Counted from the stretch's first letter, positions 17,999 through 28,027 are shown. The stretch: 64,000 bases of DNA from Anaeromassilibacillus sp. An200 (GCF_002160025.1 NZ_NFJU01000008.1:57396-121395); one strand, 5' to 3'. Program-made: numbers and translations. The notes: generated by a model from the sequence alone, not told the origin.

Positions 17999-18858
17999 GC
18001 CTTCACGCCCCCTTTCTCCAGCAGCGGGAGCAGCTCCCGCACGGCTTCCTCCATCGTCAGGGCGGTGCCGACCGGCCAGCCGCGCTCCCGCAGGCATGCG
18101 AGGATCTTGGTGATCTGCGGCACACGCAGGCCCATCTCCTCCAGCTCCGCACCGCGCGCAAACACGTCCTTTGTCGGGCCGAACATGGCCATATGAGAGG
18201 AGTTCATCACCAAAATCCGGTCGGCGGTGCGGGCAATGTCCTCCATGCTGTGCGAAACGAGCAGGACGGTGTTGCCGCGCGTCTTATGGTAGCTGGTGAT
18301 CTGGGCGAGCAGCACATCGCGCCCCATGGGGTCAAGACCTGCCGTCGGCTCATCGAGGACGAGAACGTCCGGGTCCATAGCAATTACGCCCGCGATCGCC
18401 ACACGCCGTTTCTCACCGCCGGAAAGCTCAAAGGGGCTTTTGCTGAGAAAATCCTCCGAAAGGCCCACAAAGGCTGCCGCTTTTCTGGCACGCTCCTCCG
18501 CCTCCTGCGGGGAAAGCCCCATATTGCCCGGACCGAACGCGATGTCTTTGAGCACGGTTTCCTCGAAAAGCTGGTGCTCCGGATACTGAAACACCATGCC
18601 GACGCGGAACCGCACCTCCCGAATCTTCTTTGGTTCTGCCCAGATGTCCTTCCCATTGAGAAGCACCTGGCCCCCGGTGGGGCGCAGCAATCCGTTGAGC
18701 GTCTGGATCAGGGTGGATTTGCCCGATCCCGTATGTCCGATCACGCCGATAAACTCCCCCTGCTCGATCGACAGGCTGACGTTGTCCACCGCCGTTTTGC
18801 AGAAGGGGGTCCCTTCACCATAGGTATAGGTCAGATTCTTTAACTCGATAACTGCCAT
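17995..18858 (-). CDS. ecfA2: ECF transporter ATPase EcfA2
   Basis: 287 residues. Walker A GHTGSGKST, Q loop VFQYPEHQLFEETV, signature LSGGEKRR, Walker B VLVLDEPTAGLDP and switch His (LVSHSMED) are all present. The LSGGEKRR signature and Q-loop YPEHQ are typical of the second ATPase of the module. It lies 66 bases after ecfA1 and overlaps ecfT. Confidence 0.94.
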   Translation of the reverse strand: MAVIELKNLTYTYGEGTPFCKTAVDNVSLSIEQGEFIGVIGHTGSGKSTLIQTLNGLLRPTGGQVLLNGKDIWAEPKKIREVRFRVGMVFQYPEHQLFEETVLKDIAFGPGNMGLSPQEAEERARKAAAFVGLSEDFLSKSPFELSGGEKRRVAIAGVIAMDPDVLVLDEPTAGLDPMGRDVLLAQITSYHKTRGNTVLLVSHSMEDIARTADRILVMNSSHMAMFGPTKDVFARGAELEEMGLRVPQITKILACLRERGWPVGTALTMEEAVRELLPLLEKGGVKA

Positions 18859-18924
18859 GTTCCCTTGCCCTCTCTGTCTTGTTCCGTCATTTTCCCGATG
18901 CCGGCTTTCGTCCGGCTCCTTTTC

Positions 18925-19791
18925 TTATGGGACTGCCTGCACCGGCGGCAGATAAGCAGCCAGCGCCTCCACGCACTCCTCGGTCGTCAGCGTGCAGGGC
19001 ATGGGGAAACCCATCCCCTGCAAACGGTAGGTCAGCTCCGTGGCCTGAGGAACGTCAAGCTGATGCTTTTTGAGCAGCTCCACCTGCGAAAACACCTCGC
19101 GCGGCCCGCCCTCCAGCAGTACATGCCCGCCGTCCATGACGATGACGCGGCCGGCCTGCACCGCTTCATCCATATAATGGGTAATGAGGACAATTGTGAT
19201 GCCCTTTTCCTCGTTCAGGCGATGGATTGTCTCCAGCACCTCGCTGCGGCCGCGCGGATCCAGCATGGCCGTCGGCTCATCGAGCACAATGCAGTCAGGC
19301 TGCATGGCGATAATGCCCGCAATGGCAATGCGCTGCTTTTGTCCGCCGGACAGCTTATATGGTGCGTTCAGACGGAAATCGTACATTCCCACGGCCTTGA
19401 GTGCCTCGTCCACACGCACACGGATTTCCTCCGGAGGGATACCAAGGTTTTCCGGCCCGAAGGCCACGTCCTCCTCCACCACGCTCGCCACAAGCTGGTT
19501 ATCCGGGTTTTGAAGCACCAGTCCCACACGGCGGCGGATCTCGTACAGAACGGCCTCGTCAACCGTATCCATGCCGTCGACAAACACCTTGCCTTCTGTA
19601 GGAAGCAGCATGGCATTGAACATTTTCGCCATGGTGGACTTGCCCGACCCATTATGGCCGAGCAAAGCGACAAACTCGCCGCGCTGGATGGAAATCGTCA
19701 CGCCGTCGAGAACATTGCGCGGCTCGCGGCCCTCCTCCGGCTCATAGGCAAACATCACGTCCTGCGCGTTGATAAATCCGTTTTCCGTCAT
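18925..19791 (-). CDS. ecfA1: ECF transporter ATPase EcfA1
   Basis: 288 residues from ATG 19791, 17 bases after the methyltransferase stop. The frame is open far upstream, but that part antisenses and overlaps the preceding gene. Walker [11 protein letters not shown] loop [26 protein letters not shown], signature LSGGQKQR, Walker [14 protein letters not shown] and switch His (LITHYMDE) are intact. It pairs with EcfA2 to power vitamin uptake through EcfT. Confidence 0.94.
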   Translation of the reverse strand: MTENGFINAQDVMFAYEPEEGREPRNVLDGVTISIQRGEFVALLGHNGSGKSTMAKMFNAMLLPTEGKVFVDGMDTVDEAVLYEIRRRVGLVLQNPDNQLVASVVEEDVAFGPENLGIPPEEIRVRVDEALKAVGMYDFRLNAPYKLSGGQKQRIAIAGIIAMQPDCIVLDEPTAMLDPRGRSEVLETIHRLNEEKGITIVLITHYMDEAVQAGRVIVMDGGHVLLEGGPREVFSQVELLKKHQLDVPQATELTYRLQGMGFPMPCTLTTEECVEALAAYLPPVQAVP

Positions 19792-19808
19792 CCTCGATTC
19801 CCCTCTTC

Positions 19809-20669
19809 CTATTCCTGCCAGATAGCTGTGCTGCCGCACGGCAGGACCAATCCCGTATCTGTCACCGGCAGGCCGATCTCCCCCGAGGAGACGGAACCGC
19901 CAAATTTTTTGCCGAGCAGCACGCCGAGCAGATATTCCATCACCGCCGGGGAGAGGCCCGTGGTGTAGGAGTTCAGCAGGAAAAACAGCGGACGCTCCGA
20001 GAGAATCGGCACGCACTGGGTCACAAGCGAATACAGCTGCTCCTCCAGCTTCCAGACCTCACCGCCCGGCCCGCGGCCATAGGACGGGGGATCCATGATG
20101 ATCGCGTCGTAGGTGTTGCCGCGGCGCTGCTCCCGTTGGACAAATTTCATACAGTCATCCACCAGCCAGCGCACCGGCTTGTCCGCAAGCCCCGACGCGG
20201 CGGCGTTCTCGCGTGCCCACGCGACCATTCCCCGGCTTGCATCCACATGGCAGACGGAAGCTCCGGCGGCAGCGCACGCCAGCGTGGCGGCTCCTGTGTA
20301 GCCGAACAGGTTCAGCACCTTCACAGGCCTTCCCGCGTTCCGAATCTTCTCCATGGCGAAATCCCAGTTCACAGCCTGCTCCGGGAACACACCCGTATGC
20401 TTGAAGCCCATGGTCTTGATTTGCAGCGTCAGTTCACGGTAATGGATTTTCCACATGGGCGGGACACGCCGCCACTCCTGCCACGCGCCTCCCCCTGTGG
20501 AGGAGCGCTGATAGCGCGCGTGCGCTTGTTTCCAGCGCGGATCGCTTCGGGGCGTTTCCCAGATGATCTGCGGATCGGGGCGGATAAGGAGAACGTCCCC
20601 CCACCGCTCCAGCCGTTCCCCGCCGGAGGTATCGATCAACTCATAGTCTTTCCATTGTGCGGCTCTCAC
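19809..20669 (-). CDS. Class I SAM-dependent rRNA methyltransferase-like protein
   Basis: 286 residues, GTG start at 20669 with a weak GGCGGGAA upstream. The SAM-binding motif is [20 protein letters not shown] and the catalytic-site motif is MDPPSYGRG. This matches the catalytic half of the RlmI/RlmK (COG1092) group, although no PUA RNA-binding domain is seen at the N-terminus. The likely substrate is 23S rRNA; position and base cannot be assigned. It lies between glmM and ecfA1. Confidence 0.85.
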   Translation of the reverse strand: MRAAQWKDYELIDTSGGERLERWGDVLLIRPDPQIIWETPRSDPRWKQAHARYQRSSTGGGAWQEWRRVPPMWKIHYRELTLQIKTMGFKHTGVFPEQAVNWDFAMEKIRNAGRPVKVLNLFGYTGAATLACAAAGASVCHVDASRGMVAWARENAAASGLADKPVRWLVDDCMKFVQREQRRGNTYDAIIMDPPSYGRGPGGEVWKLEEQLYSLVTQCVPILSERPLFFLLNSYTTGLSPAVMEYLLGVLLGKKFGGSVSSGEIGLPVTDTGLVLPCGSTAIWQE

Positions 20670-20707
20670 GTTATTCCCGCCTTTCCAGCTTCTTCTTCGT
20701 TCTGCCG

Positions 20708-20766
20708 CCGGCCCTGCGGACAGGCCCGGCTCGCGGGCTTCTCCGCAGGGCCGGGGGATTCCCCGG
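20708..20766. repeat. Tandem inverted repeats after glmM
   Basis: A 13-bp perfect inverted repeat (CCGGCCCTGCGGA, 20708-20720 with 20742-20754) with an inner GCCCG/CGGGC stem, followed by a CCGGGG/CCCCGG hairpin (20751-20766). On the minus strand this lies 10 bases after the glmM stop; no T-run follows, so it may be a transcript-stabilising or attenuating structure rather than a simple terminator. Confidence 0.5.
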
Positions 20767-20775
20767 CTTTTTGCG

Positions 20776-22125
20776 TCAGGCGAGACGGGTACGCAGAACG
20801 TCCGCGACCTGATTGGCCAGCTCGGAAATCTGCTCCTCGTTCTCTCCCTCGACCATCACGCGCAGCAGCGGCTCCGTGCCGGACGGGCGCACGATGATGC
20901 GTCCCGTGCTGCCGAGAGCGGCCTTTGCCTTCTCGATGCTCTCCTTCACCTCGGTATCGGTGTAGAAGCGCAGCTTGCCCTCCGGACTGGTGGTCACATT
21001 GACCATGACCTGGGGATAGCGCTGCATGATGGTGGCAAGGCTCGACAGCTTCGCCTGGCGGCGGCGCATGATGCTCAGAAGCTGAGCCGCTGTCATCTGA
21101 CCGTCGCCAGTGGTGGCGAAGTCCAGGAAAATGACGTGGCCGCTCTGCTCACCGCCGAAATTGTAGCCCTCAAGCAGCATTTCCTCCAGAACGTAGCGAT
21201 CGCCAACCTTGGTGGAGGAAAATTTCATGTCGTTCTCGTCACAGAAGCGGTTGAAGCCCATGTTCGTCATAATGGTGCCGACAACCGTGGATTTCGCCAG
21301 CTTGCCGCGCGATTTCATATCGGCGGCGCAAATCGCCATGACGAAATCGCCGTCGACCAGGTTGCCGTTTTCATCGACGGCAAGGCAGCGGTCGGCGTCG
21401 CCGTCGAATGCCACGCCCGCGTCAAGGCCGTGCTCCTTCACATAGGCCATCAGGCCCTCCATATGGGTGGAGCCGCAGTTATCGTTGACGTTCACACCAT
21501 TCGGCTCATTGGCAAGCATATGGCACTCTGCGCCCAGCTCCGTGAACAGCGTCTCCGCCGTGCGGCTCGACGCGCCGTTCGCGCAGTCGATGGCAATGCG
21601 CAGGCCGTCCAGCGAGAAGGGAACGGTGCATTTGACGTGATCCACATAGTCGCGCACGACGTTCGGCGCGGTGGTTACGGTACCCAGATCGCCGCCGACG
21701 GGCGTGGGAGGGGTGTCCACATGGTCCAGCACGATCGCCTCGATCTGCTCCTCGAGCGCATCGGGAAGTTTGTAACCGTCGCCGCTGAAAATTTTGATGC
21801 CGTTGAACTCGCAGGGATTGTGCGAGGCGGTCAGGACGATGCCAGCGTCCGCCTTGTACTTTCCGACGAGGAACGCCACCGCCGGAGTCGGCACAACGCC
21901 GAGCTGAATCACGTTCGCGCCCACACTGCACAGGCCTGCCGTGATGGCGGCTTCCAGCATATCGGAGGATTTGCGTGTATCCTTGCCGATCAGAATGCGC
22001 GGATGGCGGCGGTCATCGTCCGTCAGCACCATGGCGGCAGCCCGGCCGATGTTCATCGCCATCTCGCAGGTCAGTTCACTGTTCGCGACGCCGCGCACGC
22101 CGTCGGTTCCAAAAAGTCTTCCCAT
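20776..22125 (-). CDS. glmM: Phosphoglucosamine mutase GlmM
   Basis: 449 residues from ATG 22125, the normal family start (MGRLFGTDGVRG) and length; GAGGAG stands 11 bases upstream. The active-site serine lies in TASHNP, the metal-binding loop is DGDADR, the sugar-binding loop GGEQSGH and the phosphate loop RPSGTEP. It converts glucosamine-6-phosphate to glucosamine-1-phosphate for UDP-GlcNAc and peptidoglycan synthesis. It follows ruvB by 53 bases. Confidence 0.96.
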   Translation of the reverse strand: MGRLFGTDGVRGVANSELTCEMAMNIGRAAAMVLTDDDRRHPRILIGKDTRKSSDMLEAAITAGLCSVGANVIQLGVVPTPAVAFLVGKYKADAGIVLTASHNPCEFNGIKIFSGDGYKLPDALEEQIEAIVLDHVDTPPTPVGGDLGTVTTAPNVVRDYVDHVKCTVPFSLDGLRIAIDCANGASSRTAETLFTELGAECHMLANEPNGVNVNDNCGSTHMEGLMAYVKEHGLDAGVAFDGDADRCLAVDENGNLVDGDFVMAICAADMKSRGKLAKSTVVGTIMTNMGFNRFCDENDMKFSSTKVGDRYVLEEMLLEGYNFGGEQSGHVIFLDFATTGDGQMTAAQLLSIMRRRQAKLSSLATIMQRYPQVMVNVTTSPEGKLRFYTDTEVKESIEKAKAALGSTGRIIVRPSGTEPLLRVMVEGENEEQISELANQVADVLRTRLA

Positions 22126-22178
22126 AATAGCTTTCACTCCTCATGCAATCTGCGCCGCCGAACCGGCGCGAACGGTTT

Positions 22179-23261
22179 TCAATCATGAAACAGGGTTTGC
22201 TGGGCGCTTTGCTCCGCGCCGGGAGGGGTCATGCCCAAATGCAGGTAAGCGGCCCGCGTGACACAGCGGCCGCGCGGAGTACGGCTAAGAAAACCAATCT
22301 GCATCAAATACGGCTCATAGACGTCCTCCAGTGTGACAGCTTCCTCGCCAATGGCGGCAGCCAGCGTTTCGAGGCCAACAGGGCCGCCGTTGTAAAAGCG
22401 GATCATTGTGGAGAGCATGCGGCGGTCGTTGGCGTCCAGGCCGATCTCGTCGATCTCCAGACGGTCAAGTCCCAGTTTCGCGCTTTCGTAGGTGATCACC
22501 CCGCCGCTCATCAGCTGGGCAAAATCGCGCACACGCTTGAGCATGCGGTTCGCAATACGGGGCGTACCGCGCGACCGGGAGGCGATTTCCAGCGCGCCGT
22601 CTGCTTCCACGGGGATTCCAAGGATCTGTGCGCTTCTGGTAACGATGCGCGCCAACTCCTCCGGGGAATACAGCTCCAACCGCAGAACCACGCCAAAGCG
22701 ATCGCGCAGAGGGGCCGAGATCTGACCCGCGCGCGTCGTCGCGCCCACCAGCGTGAAGCGCGGCAGCGGCAGGTGATACGAAGCGGCCATCTGTCCCTTT
22801 CCGGTGATAATGTCGATCGCGAAGTCCTCCATCGCGGGGTAGAGAATCTCCTCCACGCTGCGCGAAAGGCGGTGGATCTCGTCGATGAACAGCACGTCGC
22901 CGGGATTCAGGTTTGTGAGAAGGGCGGCAAGGTCGCCGGGCTTTTCAATCGCTGGGCCGGATGTGACGCGGAAGCCCACGCCCAGCTCATTGGCGATGAT
23001 GCCAGCCAGCGTCGTTTTGCCGAGGCCGGGAGGGCCGTAAAGCAGGACATGATCGAGGCTTTCCTTTCTCTGCCGCGCCGCCTCAATGAACACGGCGAGG
23101 TTTTCCTTTACCTTTTCCTGTCCGATGTACTCGGACAACGTTTTGGGACGAAGGGGATTTTCGACCTCCGCGTCCTCCGGAACATATTCCGGGGCAACCA
23201 TTCGATTTTCCAGATCGTATTCACTTCCCCCGTTGTCGGGGTATTCGAATTCTGTATGCAA
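22179..23261 (-). CDS. ruvB: Holliday junction branch-migration ATPase RuvB
   Basis: 360 residues. A ~35-residue acidic N-terminal extension precedes the usual start of the fold ([18 protein letters not shown]). Walker [10 protein letters not shown], Walker [10 protein letters not shown], sensor GATTRAG, arginine finger LRDRFG and the C-terminal winged-helix end RTPRGR are all present. RuvB hexamers drive branch migration with RuvA. Third gene of ruvC-ruvA-ruvB. Confidence 0.97.
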   Translation of the reverse strand: MHTEFEYPDNGGSEYDLENRMVAPEYVPEDAEVENPLRPKTLSEYIGQEKVKENLAVFIEAARQRKESLDHVLLYGPPGLGKTTLAGIIANELGVGFRVTSGPAIEKPGDLAALLTNLNPGDVLFIDEIHRLSRSVEEILYPAMEDFAIDIITGKGQMAASYHLPLPRFTLVGATTRAGQISAPLRDRFGVVLRLELYSPEELARIVTRSAQILGIPVEADGALEIASRSRGTPRIANRMLKRVRDFAQLMSGGVITYESAKLGLDRLEIDEIGLDANDRRMLSTMIRFYNGGPVGLETLAAAIGEEAVTLEDVYEPYLMQIGFLSRTPRGRCVTRAAYLHLGMTPPGAEQSAQQTLFHD

Positions 23262-23278
23262 GCGTCAGCCGCCCCCTT

Positions 23279-23887
23279 TCACAGCTTCGAGCCCATCTCC
23301 CGCAAAGACAGCCGGATCAGCTCCTCTGTGGGAAGCGAGCTGTCGAATTTCGCCACAACGGATGCGGCCTCGCTCGGCGTGTAGCCCAGCACGGCCAGCG
23401 CACTGACAGCGTTCGCGGCATTTCCCGCGGCGCTCATAACGCCTGCCGGAGAAACCGGTGAACCTCCATCCGCGGCGACGCCCATCTTTTTCACCTTATC
23501 CTTCAATTCGAGCGCGATTCGCTGCGCAAGCTTCGCCCCGACACCGCTCGCACGGGTGAGAGCCTTGCTGTCGCCGGACGCCACCGCCAGCGCCACCTGC
23601 TCCGGAGCCAGCTCGCTGAGAATCGCAAGCCCCACGCGCGGGCCAACACCTGAAACGGCGGTAAGCATCGTAAAGCAGCTCAGCTCCGCCAGTGTGGCAA
23701 AGCCGAAGAGGTCCATGGCGTCCTCGCGGACGTTCAGCTTTGTGTACAGCTTCACCTGCCCGCCGATGTTCGGCAGCTTGCGCTGTGTGTTCATGGAGGT
23801 AAGACACTTGAAGCCTACGCCGCCGCATTCCACCACGGCCACGCCCGGCTCCAGATGTACCAATGTACCCGATACACTATAAATCAC
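23279..23887 (-). CDS. ruvA: Holliday junction DNA helicase subunit RuvA
   Basis: 202 residues. OB fold at the N-terminus (MIYSVSGTLVHLEPGVAVVE), two helix-hairpin-helix motifs (TAVSGVGPRVGLAIL and RASGVGAKLAQRIALELKDK) and a C-terminal RuvB-contact domain (LAVLGYTPSEA). Its start overlaps the ruvC stop as ATGA; ruvB follows after 17 bases. Confidence 0.97.
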   Translation of the reverse strand: MIYSVSGTLVHLEPGVAVVECGGVGFKCLTSMNTQRKLPNIGGQVKLYTKLNVREDAMDLFGFATLAELSCFTMLTAVSGVGPRVGLAILSELAPEQVALAVASGDSKALTRASGVGAKLAQRIALELKDKVKKMGVAADGGSPVSPAGVMSAAGNAANAVSALAVLGYTPSEAASVVAKFDSSLPTEELIRLSLREMGSKL

Positions 23888-24417
23888 TGCGGATTCCTCC
23901 CTGTTGTTGTGCGAATGGAGCCGGAAAGCAATCTGCGGCGCAGATCACTGCCGGATGCCCGCCCGTGGCAGATAGCCATGGCGAGTGCGTCGGCGGTATC
24001 ATCCGGCTTGGGCACCTCCCGCAGGCACAGGAGTCTTCTTGTCATCTCCATCACCTGCGGCTTTTTCGCCTGTCCGTACCCCGTAACAGCCTGTTTGATT
24101 TGCAGCGGGGTATATTCAAAAACCGGCACACCGGCCTGCTGCGCCGTCAGAAGGATCACTCCTCTGGCTTCCGCCACGCCGATCGCCGTTGTTTTATTGG
24201 TCTGAAAATACAGGCGCTCCAGGCTGAGCGCCTGCGGCTGGAAGCGGCTGAACAGCAGCCGGGTTTCCTCATAAATCAATTCGAGTCTGCGCCCAAATTC
24301 CATCCCCGCGGGGGTAGTGATGGCGCCATAATGCACAGGCTGGTACCGTCCGCATTCCGCGCGCACGATGCCATAGCCAACAATGGCGTATCCTGGGTCA
24401 ATGCCTAAAATAATCAT
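23884..24417 (-). CDS. ruvC: Holliday junction resolvase RuvC
   Basis: 177 residues from ATG 24417 (GGAG 11 bases upstream); the open frame upstream is dropped because the family starts MIILGIDPG. Catalytic acidic residues are recognised in GIDPGYAIVGYG (Asp7), SLERLYF (Glu) and the C-terminal DDTADALAMAICH. The Asp-rich active site cuts Holliday junctions symmetrically. First gene of the ruvCAB-glmM run. Confidence 0.96.
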   Translation of the reverse strand: MIILGIDPGYAIVGYGIVRAECGRYQPVHYGAITTPAGMEFGRRLELIYEETRLLFSRFQPQALSLERLYFQTNKTTAIGVAEARGVILLTAQQAGVPVFEYTPLQIKQAVTGYGQAKKPQVMEMTRRLLCLREVPKPDDTADALAMAICHGRASGSDLRRRLLSGSIRTTTGRNPQ

Positions 24418-24478
24418 ATTGGATTTTTCTCCAAATCGGGTTTCTGTTTTGGGTACGATCCGCTCAGGCCGCGGAGGC

Positions 24479-24508
24479 CCCCCATTTCTTGCCGCCAAGA
24501 AATGGGGG
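24479..24508. repeat. Palindromic hairpin, REP-like
   Basis: CCCCCATTTCTTG and its exact complement flank a four-base loop. A second hairpin, AGGGGCTTTGCCCCT, follows at 24520-24534. The pair together resembles dispersed repeats of GC-rich clostridia, which is my impression and not a search result. Confidence 0.6.
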
Positions 24509-24640
24509 AAAGAACCGCGAGGGGCTTTGCCCCTTCGAACCCCACGCTTTGTTTTCTACGTCAGGTTTGAGCCCCCTTTCCCTGGGAGCGGCCGGCCAAA
24601 TTTGCGCTGGCGCGCAAGACTGACCGGCTGGCAGGGGAAG

Positions 24641-24674
24641 CATCTGAAATTAGCGTGGGAAATAATTTCAGATG
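24641..24674. repeat. 12-bp perfect inverted repeat
   Basis: CATCTGAAATTA at 24641-24652 is mirrored at 24663-24674 with a 10-base loop. There is no following T-run in either direction. Confidence 0.6.
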
Positions 24675-24958
24675 TTTCCGTGGGTTGGGGTACGGCACCA
24701 CGAAGGCTTGCAGCGATGCTCCGGGCCGCAAATTCTGCCATGCGCCGGGGAACAGCCCCACAGGCGGGAACAGGCTGATGTATTATTATACCACACCTGC
24801 GGTGAGCACTTCGCGCAAGACGGCTCCGCCGTCCCGGCTGTATGTCTTTCGTGCATGAAACAGCCCGCGTCCGGCCACTCTGCGGTTATTATACCATAAA
24901 ACCATAGTAGAGAGAACGGAAAAAAGGGATCTGCGGGAGTTTTTTAGCACGCGGGAGA

Positions 24959-25603
24959 TCAGCTGATAAAGTTAAGCAAATACAGCAGATCGCGCGGATC
25001 GTCCAGCGCCGCGTCATATTCCGTGACGGAACCGAACCCATACCGCGCCCAGATAAACGGAATTCCTGCTGTGCGCGCGCCTTCCAGATCCACTTGCGCA
25101 TCTCCAACGTAGACAGCATTTTTCAGGCCGTTGCGCTGGATGACAAGGCGGTTGTTTTCCCCTTTGCTCAGACCTGTGTGGCCGGGATGCTCAAAATCCG
25201 CAAAATACGATGCCAATCCGTGGGCCTCAAAAAAAGACTCGATATAGCCGTCCATACAATTGCTGACTAAAAACAGGGGGCAAAGCGGACGCAGGGTGTC
25301 AAGCAATTCCCGAACACCCGGAAGCAGAAAGCTGCCGCGCCCCGTGCACAGGATCTCACATTCACCGCGGCAAGCTTCCTCCTGAAATCGCTTCTGATCC
25401 GCCGGGGAAAGCTCAGGAACAAGTTTATCCAGCACCTGCTGTGCCTGCAAGCCCATGATCCCGTGCAGATCGTCCTGCGTAAACACACGGGAAAGGCCCA
25501 TGCGGCGCGCGGCAAGGTTATAGCCCTCTGTGACGCCCTCTCCGGAATCCCAGAGAGTCCCATCCAGATCGAAAAGAATTCCATCTGTATAAATCTTATC
25601 CAT
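24959..25603 (-). CDS. HAD-family phosphatase (phosphoglycolate phosphatase-like)
   Basis: 214 residues from ATG 25603 with GGAGG at six bases; an ATG five codons upstream lies inside the previous gene. HAD motif I is FDLDGTLWDS, motif II VSNC, motif III a Lys in GLSKGEN, motif IV VGDAQVDLEGA. A helical cap follows motif I, as in phosphoglycolate phosphatase and beta-phosphoglucomutase-like enzymes; the substrate is unknown. It begins one base after the ybaK stop, so the two are cotranscribed. Confidence 0.85.
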   Translation of the reverse strand: MDKIYTDGILFDLDGTLWDSGEGVTEGYNLAARRMGLSRVFTQDDLHGIMGLQAQQVLDKLVPELSPADQKRFQEEACRGECEILCTGRGSFLLPGVRELLDTLRPLCPLFLVSNCMDGYIESFFEAHGLASYFADFEHPGHTGLSKGENNRLVIQRNGLKNAVYVGDAQVDLEGARTAGIPFIWARYGFGSVTEYDAALDDPRDLLYLLNFIS

Positions 25604-25604
25604 G

Positions 25605-26102
25605 TCACGCCTCCTCATGGTGCACCGTAATGGACGCTGTGGAGCCTTCTGTCAAGGCAAGCAAAGCAGAGGGAGCAATTTCCACCTGTGCACCAATCTT
25701 TCCCGCGCTGAAAATGATCGTTTCAAAAGAAAGGCAGGATTCGTCTACCACGGTGGGAAACTGTTTTTTCATCCCGATCGGAGAGCAGCCTCCGCGCACA
25801 TAGCCAGTTGTGGGAAGCAGTTCATTGACATGAAGCATGGACACCGACTTTTCACCCACAGCGCGAGCCGCCGCTTTCAGATCCAGTTCCTCTTTCACGG
25901 GAATCACAAAGACAAAAAATCCGTTTCCACCGCGTGTGACGAGAGTTTTGAACACCTGCGCCGGGTTTTGACCCAGCATCGCGGCCACCGACTCCCCATC
26001 CACCGCCTCACCGTCGTGTGCGTAAGTATAATGACGGTATGGGATCTTCTCCTTATCCAATATCCGCATCACATTTGTTTTGGCTTCCTTTTCCCTTGCC
26101 AT
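25605..26102 (-). CDS. ybaK: Cys-tRNA(Pro) deacylase YbaK/EbsC
   Basis: 165 residues. The family marks KTNVMRILDKEKIPY, VFKTLVTRGGNGFFVFVIP and VRGGCSPIGMKK are clear. YbaK hydrolyses Cys mischarged on tRNA-Pro. Own promoter upstream (26138-26166); cotranscribed with the HAD phosphatase gene. Confidence 0.93.
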   Translation of the reverse strand: MAREKEAKTNVMRILDKEKIPYRHYTYAHDGEAVDGESVAAMLGQNPAQVFKTLVTRGGNGFFVFVIPVKEELDLKAAARAVGEKSVSMLHVNELLPTTGYVRGGCSPIGMKKQFPTVVDESCLSFETIIFSAGKIGAQVEIAPSALLALTEGSTASITVHHEEA

Positions 26103-26137
26103 TGGGCCTGCCTCCGTTCCGATTTTTGCCTTTCCTC

Positions 26138-26166
26138 ATTATACTCAAGAAAGGGCTGGCTGTAAA
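26138..26166 (-). promoter_or_regulatory. Promoter of ybaK-HAD operon
   Basis: Minus strand: -35 TTTACA (26161-26166), 17-base spacer, -10 TATAAT (26138-26143). About 35 bases to the ybaK ATG. Confidence 0.8.
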
Positions 26167-26291
26167 GGTACGAGGAATTCCGTCCGGCTCTTCTTTGCGG
26201 AGACGAAAGAAGGAAATTTTTGCTTGTGGTCGCATTGAATAAAAAGTATGAATCTTGTAAAAATAGATTGTTTTAAATGTGAAAAGAAAAC

Positions 26292-26341
26292 TTGACAGAC
26301 AGAAAGACTCCATGCTATAGTGATATTAGAAACTGTCTGTG
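26292..26341 (+). promoter_or_regulatory. glpK promoter with overlapping inverted repeat
   Basis: -35 TTGACA (26292-26297), 18-base spacer, -10 TATAGT (26316-26321). An 8-bp inverted repeat ACAGACAG (26295-26302) and CTGTCTGT (26334-26341) begins in the -35 and ends just past the start of transcription. It could be an operator or an early transcript hairpin. The leader to the glpK ATG is about 100 bases. Confidence 0.7.
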
Positions 26342-26427
26342 GAGATGGAGAGCAGCATGACAAGCGGGTTCGCTTTGTTGTGCTGCTTTTTTGTTTTCCG
26401 GGCGGAGGGAAAGGATTGAAAAGGGGC

Positions 26428-27930
26428 ATGGAGAAAAAATACATTGTCGCACTGGATGAAGGAACCACAAGCTGCCGGTGCATCGTATTTGACCGCGAAC
26501 AAAATATTGTTTCCGTCGCGCAGAAGGAATTCCCTCAGATCTACCCGCAAGCCGGATGGGTCGAGCACAATGCGACGGATATTTATGTGACACAGTATGG
26601 CGTTCTTATGGAGGCGCTTACACGTCTGAATATTCACGGCGAGGAAATTGCCGGAATCGGTGTAACAAATCAGAGAGAAACCGTTGTGGCCTGGGACAGG
26701 GAAACCGGCCTGCCTGTCTGCAACGCCATTGTTTGGCAATGCCGCCGCACAGCGGAGATCTGTGAAGCAATTATGCAGAATCAGGAGCTGACGGATTATA
26801 TCAAGAAAAGCACCGGTCTGTTGGTGGATGCATATTTTTCCGGAACCAAAATCAAATGGATTCTGGACCATGTGGAGGGTGCACGGGAAAAAGCGGAGCA
26901 GGGGCGCCTGCTGTTCGGCACCATCGACACCTGGCTGATCTGGAAGCTTACGGACGGCAAAGCCTATGTCACGGACTACACCAACGCCTCTCGCACCATG
27001 CTCTTTAACATCCACACGCTGCAATGGGATGAGCGGATTCTCAAGGAGCTGGGAATCCCCGCAAATGTGCTGCCGGAAGTGAAAAGCTGCTCCGAAATCT
27101 ATGGGAAAATGAATATCGCAGGAGCCGAAGTGCCGATCTGTGGCATTGCGGGTGACCAGCAAGCCGCTTTGTTTGGGCAAACCTGTTTTGAAAAAGGCGA
27201 TGTAAAAAACACCTACGGTACCGGAAACTTCATTTTGATGAATACTGGAAACGAACCGGTTCAAAGCAAAAACGGCCTGCTCACCACAATTGGCTATGGC
27301 TTGAACGGAAAAATTACTTACGCGCTGGAAGGCAGCGTCTTTGTCGGCGGAGCTGTTCTGCAATGGCTTCGCGATGAAATGCGTTTTTATAAAGATGCTC
27401 CTGACGCGGATTACTTTGGAGGGCGTGTCAAGGATTCTCAGGGTGTGTATTTCGTCCCTGCCTTTACCGGTATGGGAGCTCCTTATTGGGATATGCATGC
27501 GCGCGGCACCATTTTCGGTCTGACACGCGGCACAAGCCGGAACCACATTATCCGGGCGGCGCTGGAATCCATCGCGTTCCAGTCTAAGGATGTGATAGAT
27601 GCCATGATGGCCGACACCGGGCTGGAAATCAATGAAATTAAAGTCGACGGCGGCGCGAGTGTGAGCGATATCATCATGCAGTTCCAGGCGGATATCACGG
27701 GCAAACGCTTGCGGCGGCCCATTGTGCGCGAGACAACCGCTCTCGGAGCCGCCTATCTGGCTGGACTTGCCACCGGCTTCTGGAAGGATCTTGACGATGT
27801 GCGTGACCACTGGACGATTGACCGCGTTTATGAACCAGAGATGGAGGAAGAGAAACGACGCCTCGTTCTGCGCGGATGGAATCAAGCTGTAAAATGTGCT
27901 CGTCTTTGGGGGACTCCGGAGAACGACTAA
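26428..27930 (+). CDS. glpK: Glycerol kinase GlpK
   Basis: 500 residues from ATG 26428, the usual start and length ([15 protein letters not shown]). A TTG four codons upstream is better placed for a GGAGG, so the true start may be there. FGGY-kinase marks include [25 protein letters not shown], the ATP loop [11 protein letters not shown] and [16 protein letters not shown]. It phosphorylates glycerol to glycerol-3-phosphate. It is the only plus-strand gene between 1 and 46.6 kb and has no glpF or glpD neighbour. Confidence 0.96.
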   Translation: MEKKYIVALDEGTTSCRCIVFDREQNIVSVAQKEFPQIYPQAGWVEHNATDIYVTQYGVLMEALTRLNIHGEEIAGIGVTNQRETVVAWDRETGLPVCNAIVWQCRRTAEICEAIMQNQELTDYIKKSTGLLVDAYFSGTKIKWILDHVEGAREKAEQGRLLFGTIDTWLIWKLTDGKAYVTDYTNASRTMLFNIHTLQWDERILKELGIPANVLPEVKSCSEIYGKMNIAGAEVPICGIAGDQQAALFGQTCFEKGDVKNTYGTGNFILMNTGNEPVQSKNGLLTTIGYGLNGKITYALEGSVFVGGAVLQWLRDEMRFYKDAPDADYFGGRVKDSQGVYFVPAFTGMGAPYWDMHARGTIFGLTRGTSRNHIIRAALESIAFQSKDVIDAMMADTGLEINEIKVDGGASVSDIIMQFQADITGKRLRRPIVRETTALGAAYLAGLATGFWKDLDDVRDHWTIDRVYEPEMEEEKRRLVLRGWNQAVKCARLWGTPEND

Positions 27931-27956
27931 ATAACAAAATCCTAATCAAAAATACA

Positions 27957-28010
27957 GAAAAAGGCCGTACACGTTGGCCCCACAAAATGGGCTGTGTGTA
28001 CGGCCTTTTC
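27957..28010. terminator. Bidirectional terminator between glpK and the surface-protein gene
   Basis: Outer stem AAAAAGGCCGTACAC / GTGTACGGCCTTTTC with an inner GGCCCCA/TGGGCT stem; T-rich on both outward sides. It ends glpK and can also stop minus-strand transcripts of the surface-protein gene. Confidence 0.85.
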
Positions 28011-28027
28011 TTTATGCTCATCTGCTC

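Larger units (their letters stand above)
24418..24958. other. 541-base non-coding spacer rich in inverted repeats
   Basis: No gene is seen. It holds a 13-bp perfect palindromic hairpin (24479-24508), a small GGGGC hairpin (24520-24534), a 12-bp inverted repeat (24641-24674) and two minus-strand extended -10 boxes (TGGTATAAT, near 24783-24791 and 24889-24897) that could serve ruvC. The compact hairpins look like a REP-type or MITE-derived element. Confidence 0.6.

Noticed and set aside
26326..27885. A 519-codon open frame opposite glpK
   Set aside because: Antisense of a clearly conserved kinase; no SD, promoter or domain pattern.
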